A stretch of DNA of 64,000 nt from JBDTVS01 sp040007095 (GTDB lineage Bacteria; Acidobacteriota; Vicinamibacteria; Vicinamibacterales; CAVVIG01), in assembly GCA_040007095.1 (NCBI GenBank), contig JBDTVS010000033.1:1-64000 (forward strand), in the 5' to 3' direction. How positions within the stretch are numbered: position 1 is the stretch's first letter; each line of letters starts with the position of its first letter. Positions 36,927 to 44,755 of this stretch are shown piece by piece. The translations under genes were made by a program, and so were the position numbers. The notes beneath the pieces are model-generated. The model had not been told where the DNA came from. It did not search any database and saw only the letters and a list, made by a program, of their open reading frames with translations.

Positions 36927-37538
36927 ATGAACAATACTGACAAACGACCGCGCGTCGAAATACCGGACTCCGTTGTCTCGGCCTGGGGCCGCAGGTTGTG
37001 GGCGAACTGCGCAATTGCTCTGCTCGCGGGGCTGGTCGTCCAGAACGTCAATGCGCAGGTGGGTGCCAGCACCGGCGCCGTGCCAAAAATCGCAGGGCCT
37101 GCCTCTCCGGCCCCTCGTGTTGCCCCGAGGCTTACGCCGCTTCCGAAGCCGGCCGCCCTGGCCACTATCCAAGGCAGCGCCGTCGACATGGAAAAGGCTG
37201 CCGTGCCGAATGCCACGGTTCGTTTGCGTGATGCGCGTCTGGGCAAGATTGTCGGCTCCGCGCTCAGCGACAAGGGTGGCGGGTTCATGTTCTACAGCAT
37301 CGAGCCGGGCAGTTATGTCGCCGAAGTCGTCGACGGCGAGAGCCGATCGGTGATCGCATCGAGTCAGATTATCGGCGCTAATGCCGGAGAACTGACCACC
37401 GTGGTGTTGAGACTTCCCTCAAACATGCCGCAGTTCGCCCGGCTGCTCGGTTCGACGACCTCGACGAATGGCGCCCTGGATGCGCAGGCTGGCGGCGTCG
37501 CCGCGTTCCGCGCCGGCACTCCGATCAGCGAGCGGTGA
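36927..37538 (+). CDS. Secreted protein with carboxypeptidase-regulatory-like domain
   Basis: 203 residues. An N-terminal membrane/signal segment (ANCAIALLAGLVVQNVNAQ near residues 27-45) is followed by a Pro/Ala linker. A single beta-sandwich domain comes next: ATIQGSAVDMEKAAVPNATVRLRD, GKIVGSALSDKGGGFMFYSIEPGSYVAEVVDGE. This is the CarboxypepD_reg / SpaA-like pattern used for extracellular carbohydrate or protein contacts. The ATG at 36927 is chosen because upstream residues are not conserved-looking. It precedes the lasso cluster, but nothing ties it to lasso maturation. Confidence 0.7.
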   Translation: MNNTDKRPRVEIPDSVVSAWGRRLWANCAIALLAGLVVQNVNAQVGASTGAVPKIAGPASPAPRVAPRLTPLPKPAALATIQGSAVDMEKAAVPNATVRLRDARLGKIVGSALSDKGGGFMFYSIEPGSYVAEVVDGESRSVIASSQIIGANAGELTTVVLRLPSNMPQFARLLGSTTSTNGALDAQAGGVAAFRAGTPISER

Positions 37539-37600
37539 CTGCGGCCAGGCGGCTCAACAATCTGCTCGGCATACGGGGCACTTTGCGAAGAGTGCCTCAA

Positions 37601-38725
37601 CTACTTTGTTCCGAAAGCAATCTTCTGCATCCCTTTGAGAATTCTATGGACGTATAACGCGGGAAGTAGCGCCGTTCCAAACCAGCTCGCCATGCCGTAC
37701 GCCGCCAGCACGTACGCAGGCCTGGGAAAAGCGACCTCCCTCAGCAGGCCCACGCGATCGCGTAATCGCGGCAAGCTTTGGATACTTGACATCAGCTCGT
37801 CGAGCCATCGCCGCGATTGCCGCAGGTAGGCGGCGGACGGTTCGTCTGTGACAGCGGCGAGCGCCGTTACGACCCTCGGCGGTAGATTGAAGGTGAACCG
37901 GGAACGCGCCCGCAGCAGTTCGTGAACGCAGACCGCCGCCACCTCTCGGGCCAGCGCGAGCGCCGCGAGACGATCGAAATCCGCCTCGGAGAGCCCTGAA
38001 GCGAGCAGACGAATGTCGGACATCCAAGTAAGATGTTCGGCGTTCCGATGGTGCATCGCCGGATGAATGCAGGCGAGAACCAGCGCGTGTACGTGCCCGG
38101 CCGCGCGTGCATAGGGCCCCAGCGCGGCGACCGGTACCGACTCGGCGGCGAGCTCTTCAGGCGTCAACACGTCGGCGAACATCGGCTGCGTACTAATCTT
38201 CCAGTGGAAGTCGAAGGCGTGCTGGACCCCGTAGGCGTCCTCTCTCCAGAATTGAAACTGTGCAAAGAGGCGTTCCCCGCCGCTGTTTACGGACGCTGTG
38301 TAGCCAAGGTCCTCCATGACGCGGGAGGCCCGACCAACGAGTGCTCGCGGAATCATAAGATCGGTATCCACGCGCGGTCGACAACTGGGAACGGTGTACA
38401 CCGTGTAGGCAAGAGCGGTGCCCTTGAGAATTACCAGCGGGACGCCGGCCGAGCCCAGCGCCGTCAGCGTCGCGATCGTCTCGCTTTGTCGTAGCAGTTC
38501 TTCGGCCGCCGCGGCACACGCCCGAGACGCGATCTCCTCCCGAACGGTCTCCGGCCAGTCGGGCCCCGCTCCGAGGCCCAGGTGATGATGGAGGAGACCG
38601 GCCAGACCCTCTTCGTCACAGGCGTCCATCAGCTCCGCTGGCGTCGCCTCGAGCGACGTCCACGGCACGGTCGTTCCATCGATCAGCGCCGCGAGTCCGC
38701 CGAAGAGGGCCGGTGAACAACCCAT
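37601..38725 (-). CDS. Lasso-cluster nucleotidyltransferase family protein (NTP_transf_5-like)
   Basis: 374-residue protein with the nucleotidyltransferase core near residues 98-125: LVILKGTALAY, then RVDTDLMIP with the acidic pair D120/D122. A His-rich stretch (HALVLACIHPAMHHRNAEHLTW) is near residue 205. This matches the uncharacterised nucleotidyltransferase family (PF14907) often found in lasso peptide loci, where together with an HprK-like kinase it is thought to modify the peptide. It is divergent from the PqqD gene. Start ATG at 38725; a longer frame to 38812 would leave almost no room for the divergent promoters. Confidence 0.85.
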   Translation of the reverse strand: MGCSPALFGGLAALIDGTTVPWTSLEATPAELMDACDEEGLAGLLHHHLGLGAGPDWPETVREEIASRACAAAAEELLRQSETIATLTALGSAGVPLVILKGTALAYTVYTVPSCRPRVDTDLMIPRALVGRASRVMEDLGYTASVNSGGERLFAQFQFWREDAYGVQHAFDFHWKISTQPMFADVLTPEELAAESVPVAALGPYARAAGHVHALVLACIHPAMHHRNAEHLTWMSDIRLLASGLSEADFDRLAALALAREVAAVCVHELLRARSRFTFNLPPRVVTALAAVTDEPSAAYLRQSRRWLDELMSSIQSLPRLRDRVGLLREVAFPRPAYVLAAYGMASWFGTALLPALYVHRILKGMQKIAFGTK

Positions 38726-38825
38726 AGCTCTTGGTGTATGCTGCTGCTCATTGATGAGCCGGTCAAGGGGAGCTTGAGCTCCGCTGGGTGGCGAATCCCG
38801 GAACCTATGCAATGGAGGTTACGAG
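38726..38825. promoter_or_regulatory. Divergent promoter region of the lasso cluster
   Basis: 100 bases between the nucleotidyltransferase gene and pqqD. It must hold promoters for both directions. A good ribosome binding site (ggaggt) lies about eight bases before the pqqD ATG. I could not assign -35/-10 boxes. Confidence 0.5.
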
Positions 38826-39122
38826 ATGGACGGAATGATTACGACGGCCATGACCGTCGTGGCCTCCAAGGATCAGGTCTCCTGCGATCTGGCGGGCGAA
38901 GCGGCGATTCTCGATCTCAAGAGCTCTATCTACTACGCACTTGACCCGGTTGGCGCCCGCATTTGGACGCTGGTCCAGGAGCCAGTTGCCGTCTCCGCCG
39001 TCCGCGACGCCATCCTGGGCGAGTATGACGTCGAGCCGGACCGGTGCGAACGCGACGTGCTCCACCTGCTGCAGGAGTTGGCGGCCGAAGGCCTCATCAC
39101 GATCGACACCGCATCGGCGTAG
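38826..39122 (+). CDS. PqqD-family RiPP recognition element (lasso B1)
   Basis: 98-residue stand-alone RRE that binds the leader of the precursor peptide and delivers it to the maturation enzymes. The winged-helix PqqD pattern is visible: GEAAILDLKSSIYYALDPVGARIWTLV, then DAILGEYDVEPDRCERDVLHLLQELAAEGLI. The start ATG has ggaggt upstream. First gene of a run of eight closely spaced or overlapping + strand genes; the next starts 8 bases after its stop. Confidence 0.93.
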   Translation: MDGMITTAMTVVASKDQVSCDLAGEAAILDLKSSIYYALDPVGARIWTLVQEPVAVSAVRDAILGEYDVEPDRCERDVLHLLQELAAEGLITIDTASA

Positions 39123-39129
39123 GATCGCG

Positions 39130-40542
39130 ATGCGGGAACAGTCGGCACGCGTAGACCTCGACCCGGTTGAACGTGTTGTTCTCGTCGAGAATCACGACGA
39201 AGCCTATCGGGTGTGGCTCAACGCAGGGTCGGTGAACAAGGCGCTGGTCCACGTCGACGCCCACCACGATATGTGGTGGGCCGACGACGCGTCGTCCCTC
39301 ACGATCGCGAACTTCATCTCGGCGGCGTTGCAGAGTGGCCTCATCCGCGAGATTCACTGGGTCGTTCCCACCGCGACTTGGCAGACTGCTTCAGGCCGTG
39401 AGGCGGTCGCCAGACACGTCGAAAAGATCGTCAAACAGTATCCGGGCGAGCGTCGACCGATACGCCGGGCCGCGGACAGCCTTGCCGCCTGTGTTCACGG
39501 AACACCGCTGAGAGTCTGCTCTCTCGGCTCGCTGGCGGTCATCGATGACGATGTCCTGCTCGACATCGACGTGGATTTTCTCGTCATCCCGCGGGTGTCG
39601 TACGGCGACGTGGACGAGCACAGCGTTGAGCCGTGGTGCTGGCCTGACGAACTGGTGTCGCGGCTGGGAGCGAGGATGGTCCGCGCGAACCTGGCGACGA
39701 TCGCGTATTCCGTCGAGGGTGGCTACACGCCGCTCGAGTGGAAATATCTCGGAGACGAGCTGGCGGCACGTCTTGGCCAGCCAGCGTCGCCGGCGGTCGT
39801 GCTCGCCGCGAAGCTGATGCGCGAAGGCGCCCAGGCCGTCAATCTCGGGGACATCGCCGCAGCGGAACGGAGTTACAGTCGCGCCGCGGACGTCTGGCCG
39901 TCGTCGGCGGCTCCCGATTTCCACCTCGCTCACGCCTATGCAGGCGCCGGCCTGCTCGAGGACGGGCGGCGAATGTATCGGCAAGCGATAGCCAAGGATC
40001 CGTCGTATCGAACGCCGTACAGCAATGCGGGCTTCCATCGCTACTGGGCGGGTCATGTGGTCGACGCCGAGCGGGAATTCCAACGGACACTGACGCTCGA
40101 TGCCGAGCATGCCGGATCCCTTCTCGGTTTAGCCGTGGTGGCGGCTACACAGAAGCGCTGGGCGGATGCGGAGACGTTGTTGCGGCGATCGTTGGCCGCC
40201 GACGATGAACTGGTCGACACGTATCGCCAGTTCGCCGTCGTGCTGGCAAGGCGGGGCGCGGATGAAGAAGCGATTTGCGCCTACGAGCGGTCGCTCGCGC
40301 TCGCGATGGCCGGGCACCAGCCGCTCGGCGGACTGCTCGGGACCAGAGATGACGCAGTTCGCCTCTTGGACGCGGACCACTGGAAGACTCATGCGCGGCT
40401 GGCGCGGCTCTACGAACGCAAAGGCGACGTGAAGAGAGCTATCGTCGGATATCGCATATGCGTCGCGGCGGGCCACGGTGGGATCGCGCTGCGTCGTCGT
40501 CTCGCGCGTTTGTGCGGGGAGCAGGAGACTGCAGCCGGATGA
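39130..40542 (+). CDS. UPF0489 (peptide-arginase-like) domain fused to TPR repeats
   Basis: 470 residues. The N-terminal ~230 residues match UPF0489: VLVENHDEAYRVWL, then an arginase-like metal site HVDAHHDMWW (H41, D43, H45, D47) and DVLLDIDVDF (D145, D147, D149). The founding RiPP enzyme of this family, OspR, hydrolyses peptidyl Arg to ornithine. The C-terminal half carries about five TPR-like repeats (AVNLGDIAAAERSYSRAADVWP, ...AERSYSRA/AEREFQRT/AETLLRRS/AICAYERS), probably for substrate or partner binding. Next to the lasso cyclase, the simplest inference is conversion of a core Arg to Orn. The start ATG at 39130 is eight bases after the pqqD stop; its stop overlaps the cyclase start. Confidence 0.82.
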   Translation: MREQSARVDLDPVERVVLVENHDEAYRVWLNAGSVNKALVHVDAHHDMWWADDASSLTIANFISAALQSGLIREIHWVVPTATWQTASGREAVARHVEKIVKQYPGERRPIRRAADSLAACVHGTPLRVCSLGSLAVIDDDVLLDIDVDFLVIPRVSYGDVDEHSVEPWCWPDELVSRLGARMVRANLATIAYSVEGGYTPLEWKYLGDELAARLGQPASPAVVLAAKLMREGAQAVNLGDIAAAERSYSRAADVWPSSAAPDFHLAHAYAGAGLLEDGRRMYRQAIAKDPSYRTPYSNAGFHRYWAGHVVDAEREFQRTLTLDAEHAGSLLGLAVVAATQKRWADAETLLRRSLAADDELVDTYRQFAVVLARRGADEEAICAYERSLALAMAGHQPLGGLLGTRDDAVRLLDADHWKTHARLARLYERKGDVKRAIVGYRICVAAGHGGIALRRRLARLCGEQETAAG

Positions 40543-42494
40543 GCGGAGTGATGGGGCTTTGGAATCTCGACGGGCGTCCGGTCGAAGTGTCGTGGCTCGC
40601 GGCTATTGGGTCGCGCCAATCCCATCGCGGATCGGATGGCGGCTATTGGATCAAGGGGCCAATCGGCTTGGGCTGCCAGATGGTCCGCACGCCACCCCAA
40701 CCAGCACAGCCAACTTTTCCCCTCGTTCATCCCGCCGGCTTCGTCGTGGTCTTCGACGGCCGGCTCGACAATCGCGAGGACCTCCTTTCGTCGCTTCGCG
40801 CGCCGGGCCTGTTCGCCGATTCGCCGGACGCCGCCTTCGTCCTCGGGGCGTACGAGCGTCATGGAGAGCGCTTCGTCGAACATTTGAACGGCGACTTCGC
40901 ATTGGGCCTCTTCGACCCGCGCAGGCAGCGGCTGTTCCTCGCTCGGGACGCGATCGGCATCAAGCCCCTCCACTACTGCCGCTGTCGGGACGCTTTCGTA
41001 TTCGCTTCCGAGATCAAGAGTCTGCTCGCCCATCCTCAGGTCGCTGCCGTGCCGAACCACGACGCGCTTGCGGGGTTCCTGCTGCGCGGCTACCAGTACG
41101 GCACAGAAGGGCGGACGTTCTTCGAGGACGTGTTCAGCGTCTCCCCGGCGCATCTCGTCGTCGTGACGCGCGAGCGCCTCACGACCCGGCAGTACTGGGA
41201 TTTCGACACGAGCCGCCAGGTGCGATTCGTCGGATTCAACCAGTACGCGGACGCGTTCGCCGACGAGTTCACTCGCGCGGTCCGGCGCCGTCTCCGCATT
41301 TCGCCGGCGGCCGTGTCGGTCAGCGGCGGTCTGGATTCGTCTTCCATCTTGTGCGTGGCGCTGCAGGCAAGCCGGGCCGGCGATGCGGTTCACGCGCCGA
41401 TCGGCATGTCGCAGATGGCGCCGGAAGGGTCGGCGGCCGACGAACGGGGCTTCCTACTCGAGATCGAGCGCGATCACGGGATCGCGATCGATCGGATCTG
41501 GGACGGCGGTTCGGGCGTCATGGATCACGCGCGGGAGGAAGTGTGGCATGTCGAGGCGCCGATCCTGGGCGCGCTGAGCAACCGGCATCATGCGTTCATG
41601 CGTGCGGCGCGTCGCCGCGGCGTCCGCGTGCTGATCGGCGGACATTGGGGCGATCAGATCCTGTGCGGCCGAAGCTACCTGGTCGATCTGGCGCGACGCT
41701 TCGAGTGGACCATGGTCCGCTCGCATTTGAGGGAGTTGCCGCGCTGGTACGCAGATGTCGAGCGCCCGGGTTTCACAAGAGCCTTCGTCCGGGAGCTCCT
41801 CCGGGATTGTTCGCCCGGTGTCGCGGTCGCGCTGGCCAAGAGAATTCTGAATACGAGCAGACGGCCGAGGACGGGCGGTCCGGCCTACACTGCAGCCTTT
41901 GCACAGAAAGGTCGCGTTGTGAGCTCACGGCAGGGCCTCCGACGCCGGCGGCGGGGCACGGCCCACGCGGAATCCATCTACGCGGAGGTGCGCAGCGGCT
42001 ATCACGTGCTGTGCATGGAGACGAACGACAAGACGGCCGCCATGTACGGCCTTGATGTCGCGTTCCCGTTTCTGGATAGAGACTTGGTGTCGTTCCTGAT
42101 GGCGATTCCGGGAGAGATGCTGGCGTGGAACGGCGTTCCCAAAGCGCTGCTTCGCGAAGGCTTGCGCGCGGTCGTCCCGAGGGCGATTCTGGCGAGACGC
42201 GGAAAAGCGGACTTCACGGATCTCCTGAACGAAGGGATGGAGTGCGATCTGCCTCAGGTAGCGGAGTGTCTGCAGGCACCCGGTCTCGCCGTTGCGCTGG
42301 GGTATGTCGACGGTGACGCGACGGTCGACAGGCTGGAGCGTCTGGAGGGCCGTATGAAGGGACCCGACGGCCGGTCCGCGTGGGGCCTGCAGGAAATCCT
42401 CTCGCTCGAACTCTGGTTACAAGTGTTCTTCGAAGCCTCGCTTGGAAACAAGCCTCCGGAAGGGAGCGCGCTGAATCATGCCAGACCACACTGA
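40539..42494 (+). CDS. Lasso peptide cyclase, asparagine-synthetase-like (lasso C)
   Basis: 651 residues. Adenylates the side-chain carboxylate of the core Asp/Glu and closes the isopeptide bond with the N-terminal amine. The N-terminal class II amidotransferase-like domain is retained (LVHPAGFVVVFDGRLDNRE, NGDFALGLFD, ARDAIGIKPLHY), but its start is M-S-G-V, lacking the catalytic Cys2 needed for glutamine hydrolysis, as expected for a cyclase that needs no ammonia. The synthetase domain has the PP-loop SGGLDSSS (262-269) and FPFLDRDLVSFLMAIPGE. The start ATG is in a four-base overlap with the UPF0489 gene. Confidence 0.92.
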   Translation: MSGVMGLWNLDGRPVEVSWLAAIGSRQSHRGSDGGYWIKGPIGLGCQMVRTPPQPAQPTFPLVHPAGFVVVFDGRLDNREDLLSSLRAPGLFADSPDAAFVLGAYERHGERFVEHLNGDFALGLFDPRRQRLFLARDAIGIKPLHYCRCRDAFVFASEIKSLLAHPQVAAVPNHDALAGFLLRGYQYGTEGRTFFEDVFSVSPAHLVVVTRERLTTRQYWDFDTSRQVRFVGFNQYADAFADEFTRAVRRRLRISPAAVSVSGGLDSSSILCVALQASRAGDAVHAPIGMSQMAPEGSAADERGFLLEIERDHGIAIDRIWDGGSGVMDHAREEVWHVEAPILGALSNRHHAFMRAARRRGVRVLIGGHWGDQILCGRSYLVDLARRFEWTMVRSHLRELPRWYADVERPGFTRAFVRELLRDCSPGVAVALAKRILNTSRRPRTGGPAYTAAFAQKGRVVSSRQGLRRRRRGTAHAESIYAEVRSGYHVLCMETNDKTAAMYGLDVAFPFLDRDLVSFLMAIPGEMLAWNGVPKALLREGLRAVVPRAILARRGKADFTDLLNEGMECDLPQVAECLQAPGLAVALGYVDGDATVDRLERLEGRMKGPDGRSAWGLQEILSLELWLQVFFEASLGNKPPEGSALNHARPH

Positions 42495-42660
42495 TGACCG
42501 GGCTGCCGACAGAACGGTCAAAATGCCAGGCGATCCACGACGACAGCCTTACCGATCGCCGCGTCTCGTCAAGTATGGCGATCTACGTCGCCTCGTGAAG
42601 GCCGGCAAGGGCAAAACCAGACAGGACGGACCGGAAGGCATTCCGAAAACGAAGGTATGA
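42478..42660 (+). CDS. Lasso peptide precursor (lasso A)
   Basis: 60-residue peptide. The leader holds the PqqD-recognition motif YxxPxL as PYRSPRLVKYGDLRRL (Y25, P28, L30). The C-terminal part is Gly/Lys-rich with a single Asp (D50). If the core starts at G43 it is GKGKTRQDGPEGIPKTKV and D50 is position 8. If it starts at A42, placing V40 at the usual -2 Thr site, D50 is position 9. Both fit lasso rings of 8 or 9 residues. The core has one Arg, two Thr, two Pro and no Ser. The ATG lies within the end of the cyclase gene with GGAAGGGAG upstream; the stop overlaps the kinase start (ATGA). Confidence 0.85.
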   Translation: MPDHTDDRAADRTVKMPGDPRRQPYRSPRLVKYGDLRRLVKAGKGKTRQDGPEGIPKTKV

Positions 42661-43607
42661 GGTCTGAGCGAGCCTACTGTCTGTACGGCACGTGTTTCAC
42701 GAGTTATTGGCGCCTGCCGTATGCGCAGGCGCCCAAAGGAGCGCCGCGGGAGATCCGCCTGGTCCCCGATTCTCCAAGGTTCTTTTCCGATGCGGCGATC
42801 GAGGCCGGCTGGCTGCCGTCGTCGGCGCAATGGTTCCACCAGGCGCACCTTGGAGACGGCTCCATATACCTCCGCTGGAACCGGCATTTCGAGTTCGTGG
42901 TGTCGCCCGATGGCGACCGTATCGCTGGACGATTGCTGAGCACGACCTCCACCGAAGCGTTTCACGCCTATCTCTTGGGACAAGTCCTGTCGTACGCGCT
43001 GCTCAAGCGGGGGGAGGATCCTCTGCACGGAACAGCGGTGGTCGTGGACGGAGCGGCGATCGCGTTCCTTGGTGATTGCGGGCATGGAAAATCCACGCTC
43101 GCGGCCGCGTTTCTCGGGGATGGCAACCGGCTGCTTACCGACGACCTGCTGGTGGTCAAGCGTGACGCGAACGGCGTCACCGCCTATCCAGGGCCCCCCC
43201 GGATCAAGCTTTCCCCGAGCATCGCCGAAGCGTTGCTCGAGGAGCGGAGCCGGGGGATTCAGATGAACCAGTTTACGCCCAAGCTGGTGGTGCCGTTACA
43301 GGCTCGCGAGGTTCACAGCACCGCGGCGCCGTTGAAAGTCATCTACCTTCTGACGCCGCAGGCGAAGAGCGCGGCGAGCGGGCGCGTGACGATTCGGAGC
43401 AACTCGCCGCGCCGGGGATTTTTCGAATTGCTGAAGAACACGTTCAATGCGCAAGTCACCGAGCCGGAGCGCCTCGAGCGCCAATTCCGACTGGCCTCGC
43501 AGATCGTGTCCACGGTGCCCATCAAGTCGTTGTCGTACCGTCGGCGCCTGTCCACGCTCGCGGCGGTCCGCGAGTCGATTCGGGCCGATCTCGTGAACAT
43601 CGGATGA
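42657..43607 (+). CDS. HPr-kinase-like protein, probable lasso peptide kinase
   Basis: 316 residues. The C-terminal HprK catalytic core is clear: Walker A FLGDCGHGKST (139-147) and the acidic LLTDDLLVV (D162, D163), with LHG (H125) before it. The N-terminal 110 residues are typical of lasso-associated members. HprK-like enzymes in paeninodin-type clusters phosphorylate a C-terminal Ser. The core here has no Ser, so Thr (T5 or T16 of the 18-residue core) or the C-terminus are the candidate targets. That is inference. Coupled by four-base overlaps to both the precursor and the methyltransferase gene. Confidence 0.88.
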   Translation: MRSERAYCLYGTCFTSYWRLPYAQAPKGAPREIRLVPDSPRFFSDAAIEAGWLPSSAQWFHQAHLGDGSIYLRWNRHFEFVVSPDGDRIAGRLLSTTSTEAFHAYLLGQVLSYALLKRGEDPLHGTAVVVDGAAIAFLGDCGHGKSTLAAAFLGDGNRLLTDDLLVVKRDANGVTAYPGPPRIKLSPSIAEALLEERSRGIQMNQFTPKLVVPLQAREVHSTAAPLKVIYLLTPQAKSAASGRVTIRSNSPRRGFFELLKNTFNAQVTEPERLERQFRLASQIVSTVPIKSLSYRRRLSTLAAVRESIRADLVNIG

Positions 43608-44755
43608 GCGCGATGTTCGGTTCGAACCCGGAGGCGATCTTCCACTTCCATTCCAACCTGCTGCTGGACCGCGCCCGCACGGAAACGTTGCACCGCGCAA
43701 TCGCCGATGCCGTGAGGCCGGGTGACGTCGTGCTGGACCTGGGAAGCGGGACGGGCATCCTGTCGTTCTTCGCGTGCGAGGCCGGGGCCCGGCGCGTGTA
43801 CGCCGTCGAAAGCGGTGACGTGGCGGAGCTGTCCAAGCTCCTGTGCGTGGCGAACGGTCTTCAGGATCGGATCGTCGTCTTGAACCACTCCTCCTATAAC
43901 GTCGTCCTTCCCGAAAAAGTGGACGCCATCATCACCGACACATTCCATACATTCGGCCTCCAGGACGGGTTGCTCGGTTCCATCATCGATGCCCGCCGGC
44001 GGTTGCTGAAGACGGACGGGACGATCGTTCCGCGGTCGATCGAGCTGTTTGTGGCGCTCGTGGAGCTGCCGGATGTCTATCGACGGTTCGATGTGTGGAC
44101 GGCCGCGCAGTATGGATTCGATTTCTCGCCCGGTCGGGAATTTGCGACGAACAATCTGTATTCGATTCCCGTCGAGGCGGACGTCTTCCAAAAGGCGTGG
44201 CTTGGTCCGCCCGGGTCCCTCATCCACATCAGGCTGTCTGACGTCGAGACCTCGAACGTGGGCGGCCAGGCAACCTTGACGACGACTCGATCCGGCGTCA
44301 TGCACGGACTGGGCGGGTGGTTTGCCGCCGAGCTCGGCGACGGGAACGTCCTTTCGAATTCACCGGACATTCGGACGGTCTCGTGGAAGTACGCCTTCTT
44401 CCCGCTCGACCGCCCGATGATGTTGGGCGTGGGCGAATCGATCAGCGTGCGGATCGACACCTGTGACGGCGCGACGTGGCGGTGGGAGGTCGAACGCGCC
44501 GGCGGCTCGGCGCGTCAGCGGACAACCTTCAGAGGCTTTCCGTGGTCCGCGGAAGGCTTCCACAAACTCTCGCCCGGATATGCGCCGAAGCGCACGCCAA
44601 TCGGCGACGCCGAGCTGTTCGTCCTTGGTCTTCTGGACGGCCATCGAATGATCACCGATCTCGAGGAGGAGCTCCGGCGACGCTATCCCGAGCAGTTCAG
44701 CACGCCGGAATCAGCGGCCTCGTTCGTCCAGGACATCGCCTGGCGATGCTCATGA
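43604..44755 (+). CDS. PRMT-like SAM methyltransferase with C-terminal PqqD-like domain
   Basis: 383 residues. Residues ~10-300 look like a protein arginine methyltransferase: motif I VVLDLGSGTGILSFFACEAGA (43-51 core), post-I YAVES (E69), IITDTFHTFGLQDGLL near 110-125 where PRMTs have their double-E hairpin, and a beta-barrel-like C-terminal half (HGLGGWFAAELGDGNVLSNSP). The double-E glutamates are not obvious. The last ~65 residues (ELFVLGLLDGHRMITDLEEELRRRYPEQFS) resemble a PqqD/RRE or winged helix and could bind the leader. Expected to methylate the lasso peptide; Arg, Lys, the C-terminal carboxylate or a product of the UPF0489 enzyme are possible sites. Confidence 0.8.
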   Translation: MSAMFGSNPEAIFHFHSNLLLDRARTETLHRAIADAVRPGDVVLDLGSGTGILSFFACEAGARRVYAVESGDVAELSKLLCVANGLQDRIVVLNHSSYNVVLPEKVDAIITDTFHTFGLQDGLLGSIIDARRRLLKTDGTIVPRSIELFVALVELPDVYRRFDVWTAAQYGFDFSPGREFATNNLYSIPVEADVFQKAWLGPPGSLIHIRLSDVETSNVGGQATLTTTRSGVMHGLGGWFAAELGDGNVLSNSPDIRTVSWKYAFFPLDRPMMLGVGESISVRIDTCDGATWRWEVERAGGSARQRTTFRGFPWSAEGFHKLSPGYAPKRTPIGDAELFVLGLLDGHRMITDLEEELRRRYPEQFSTPESAASFVQDIAWRCS

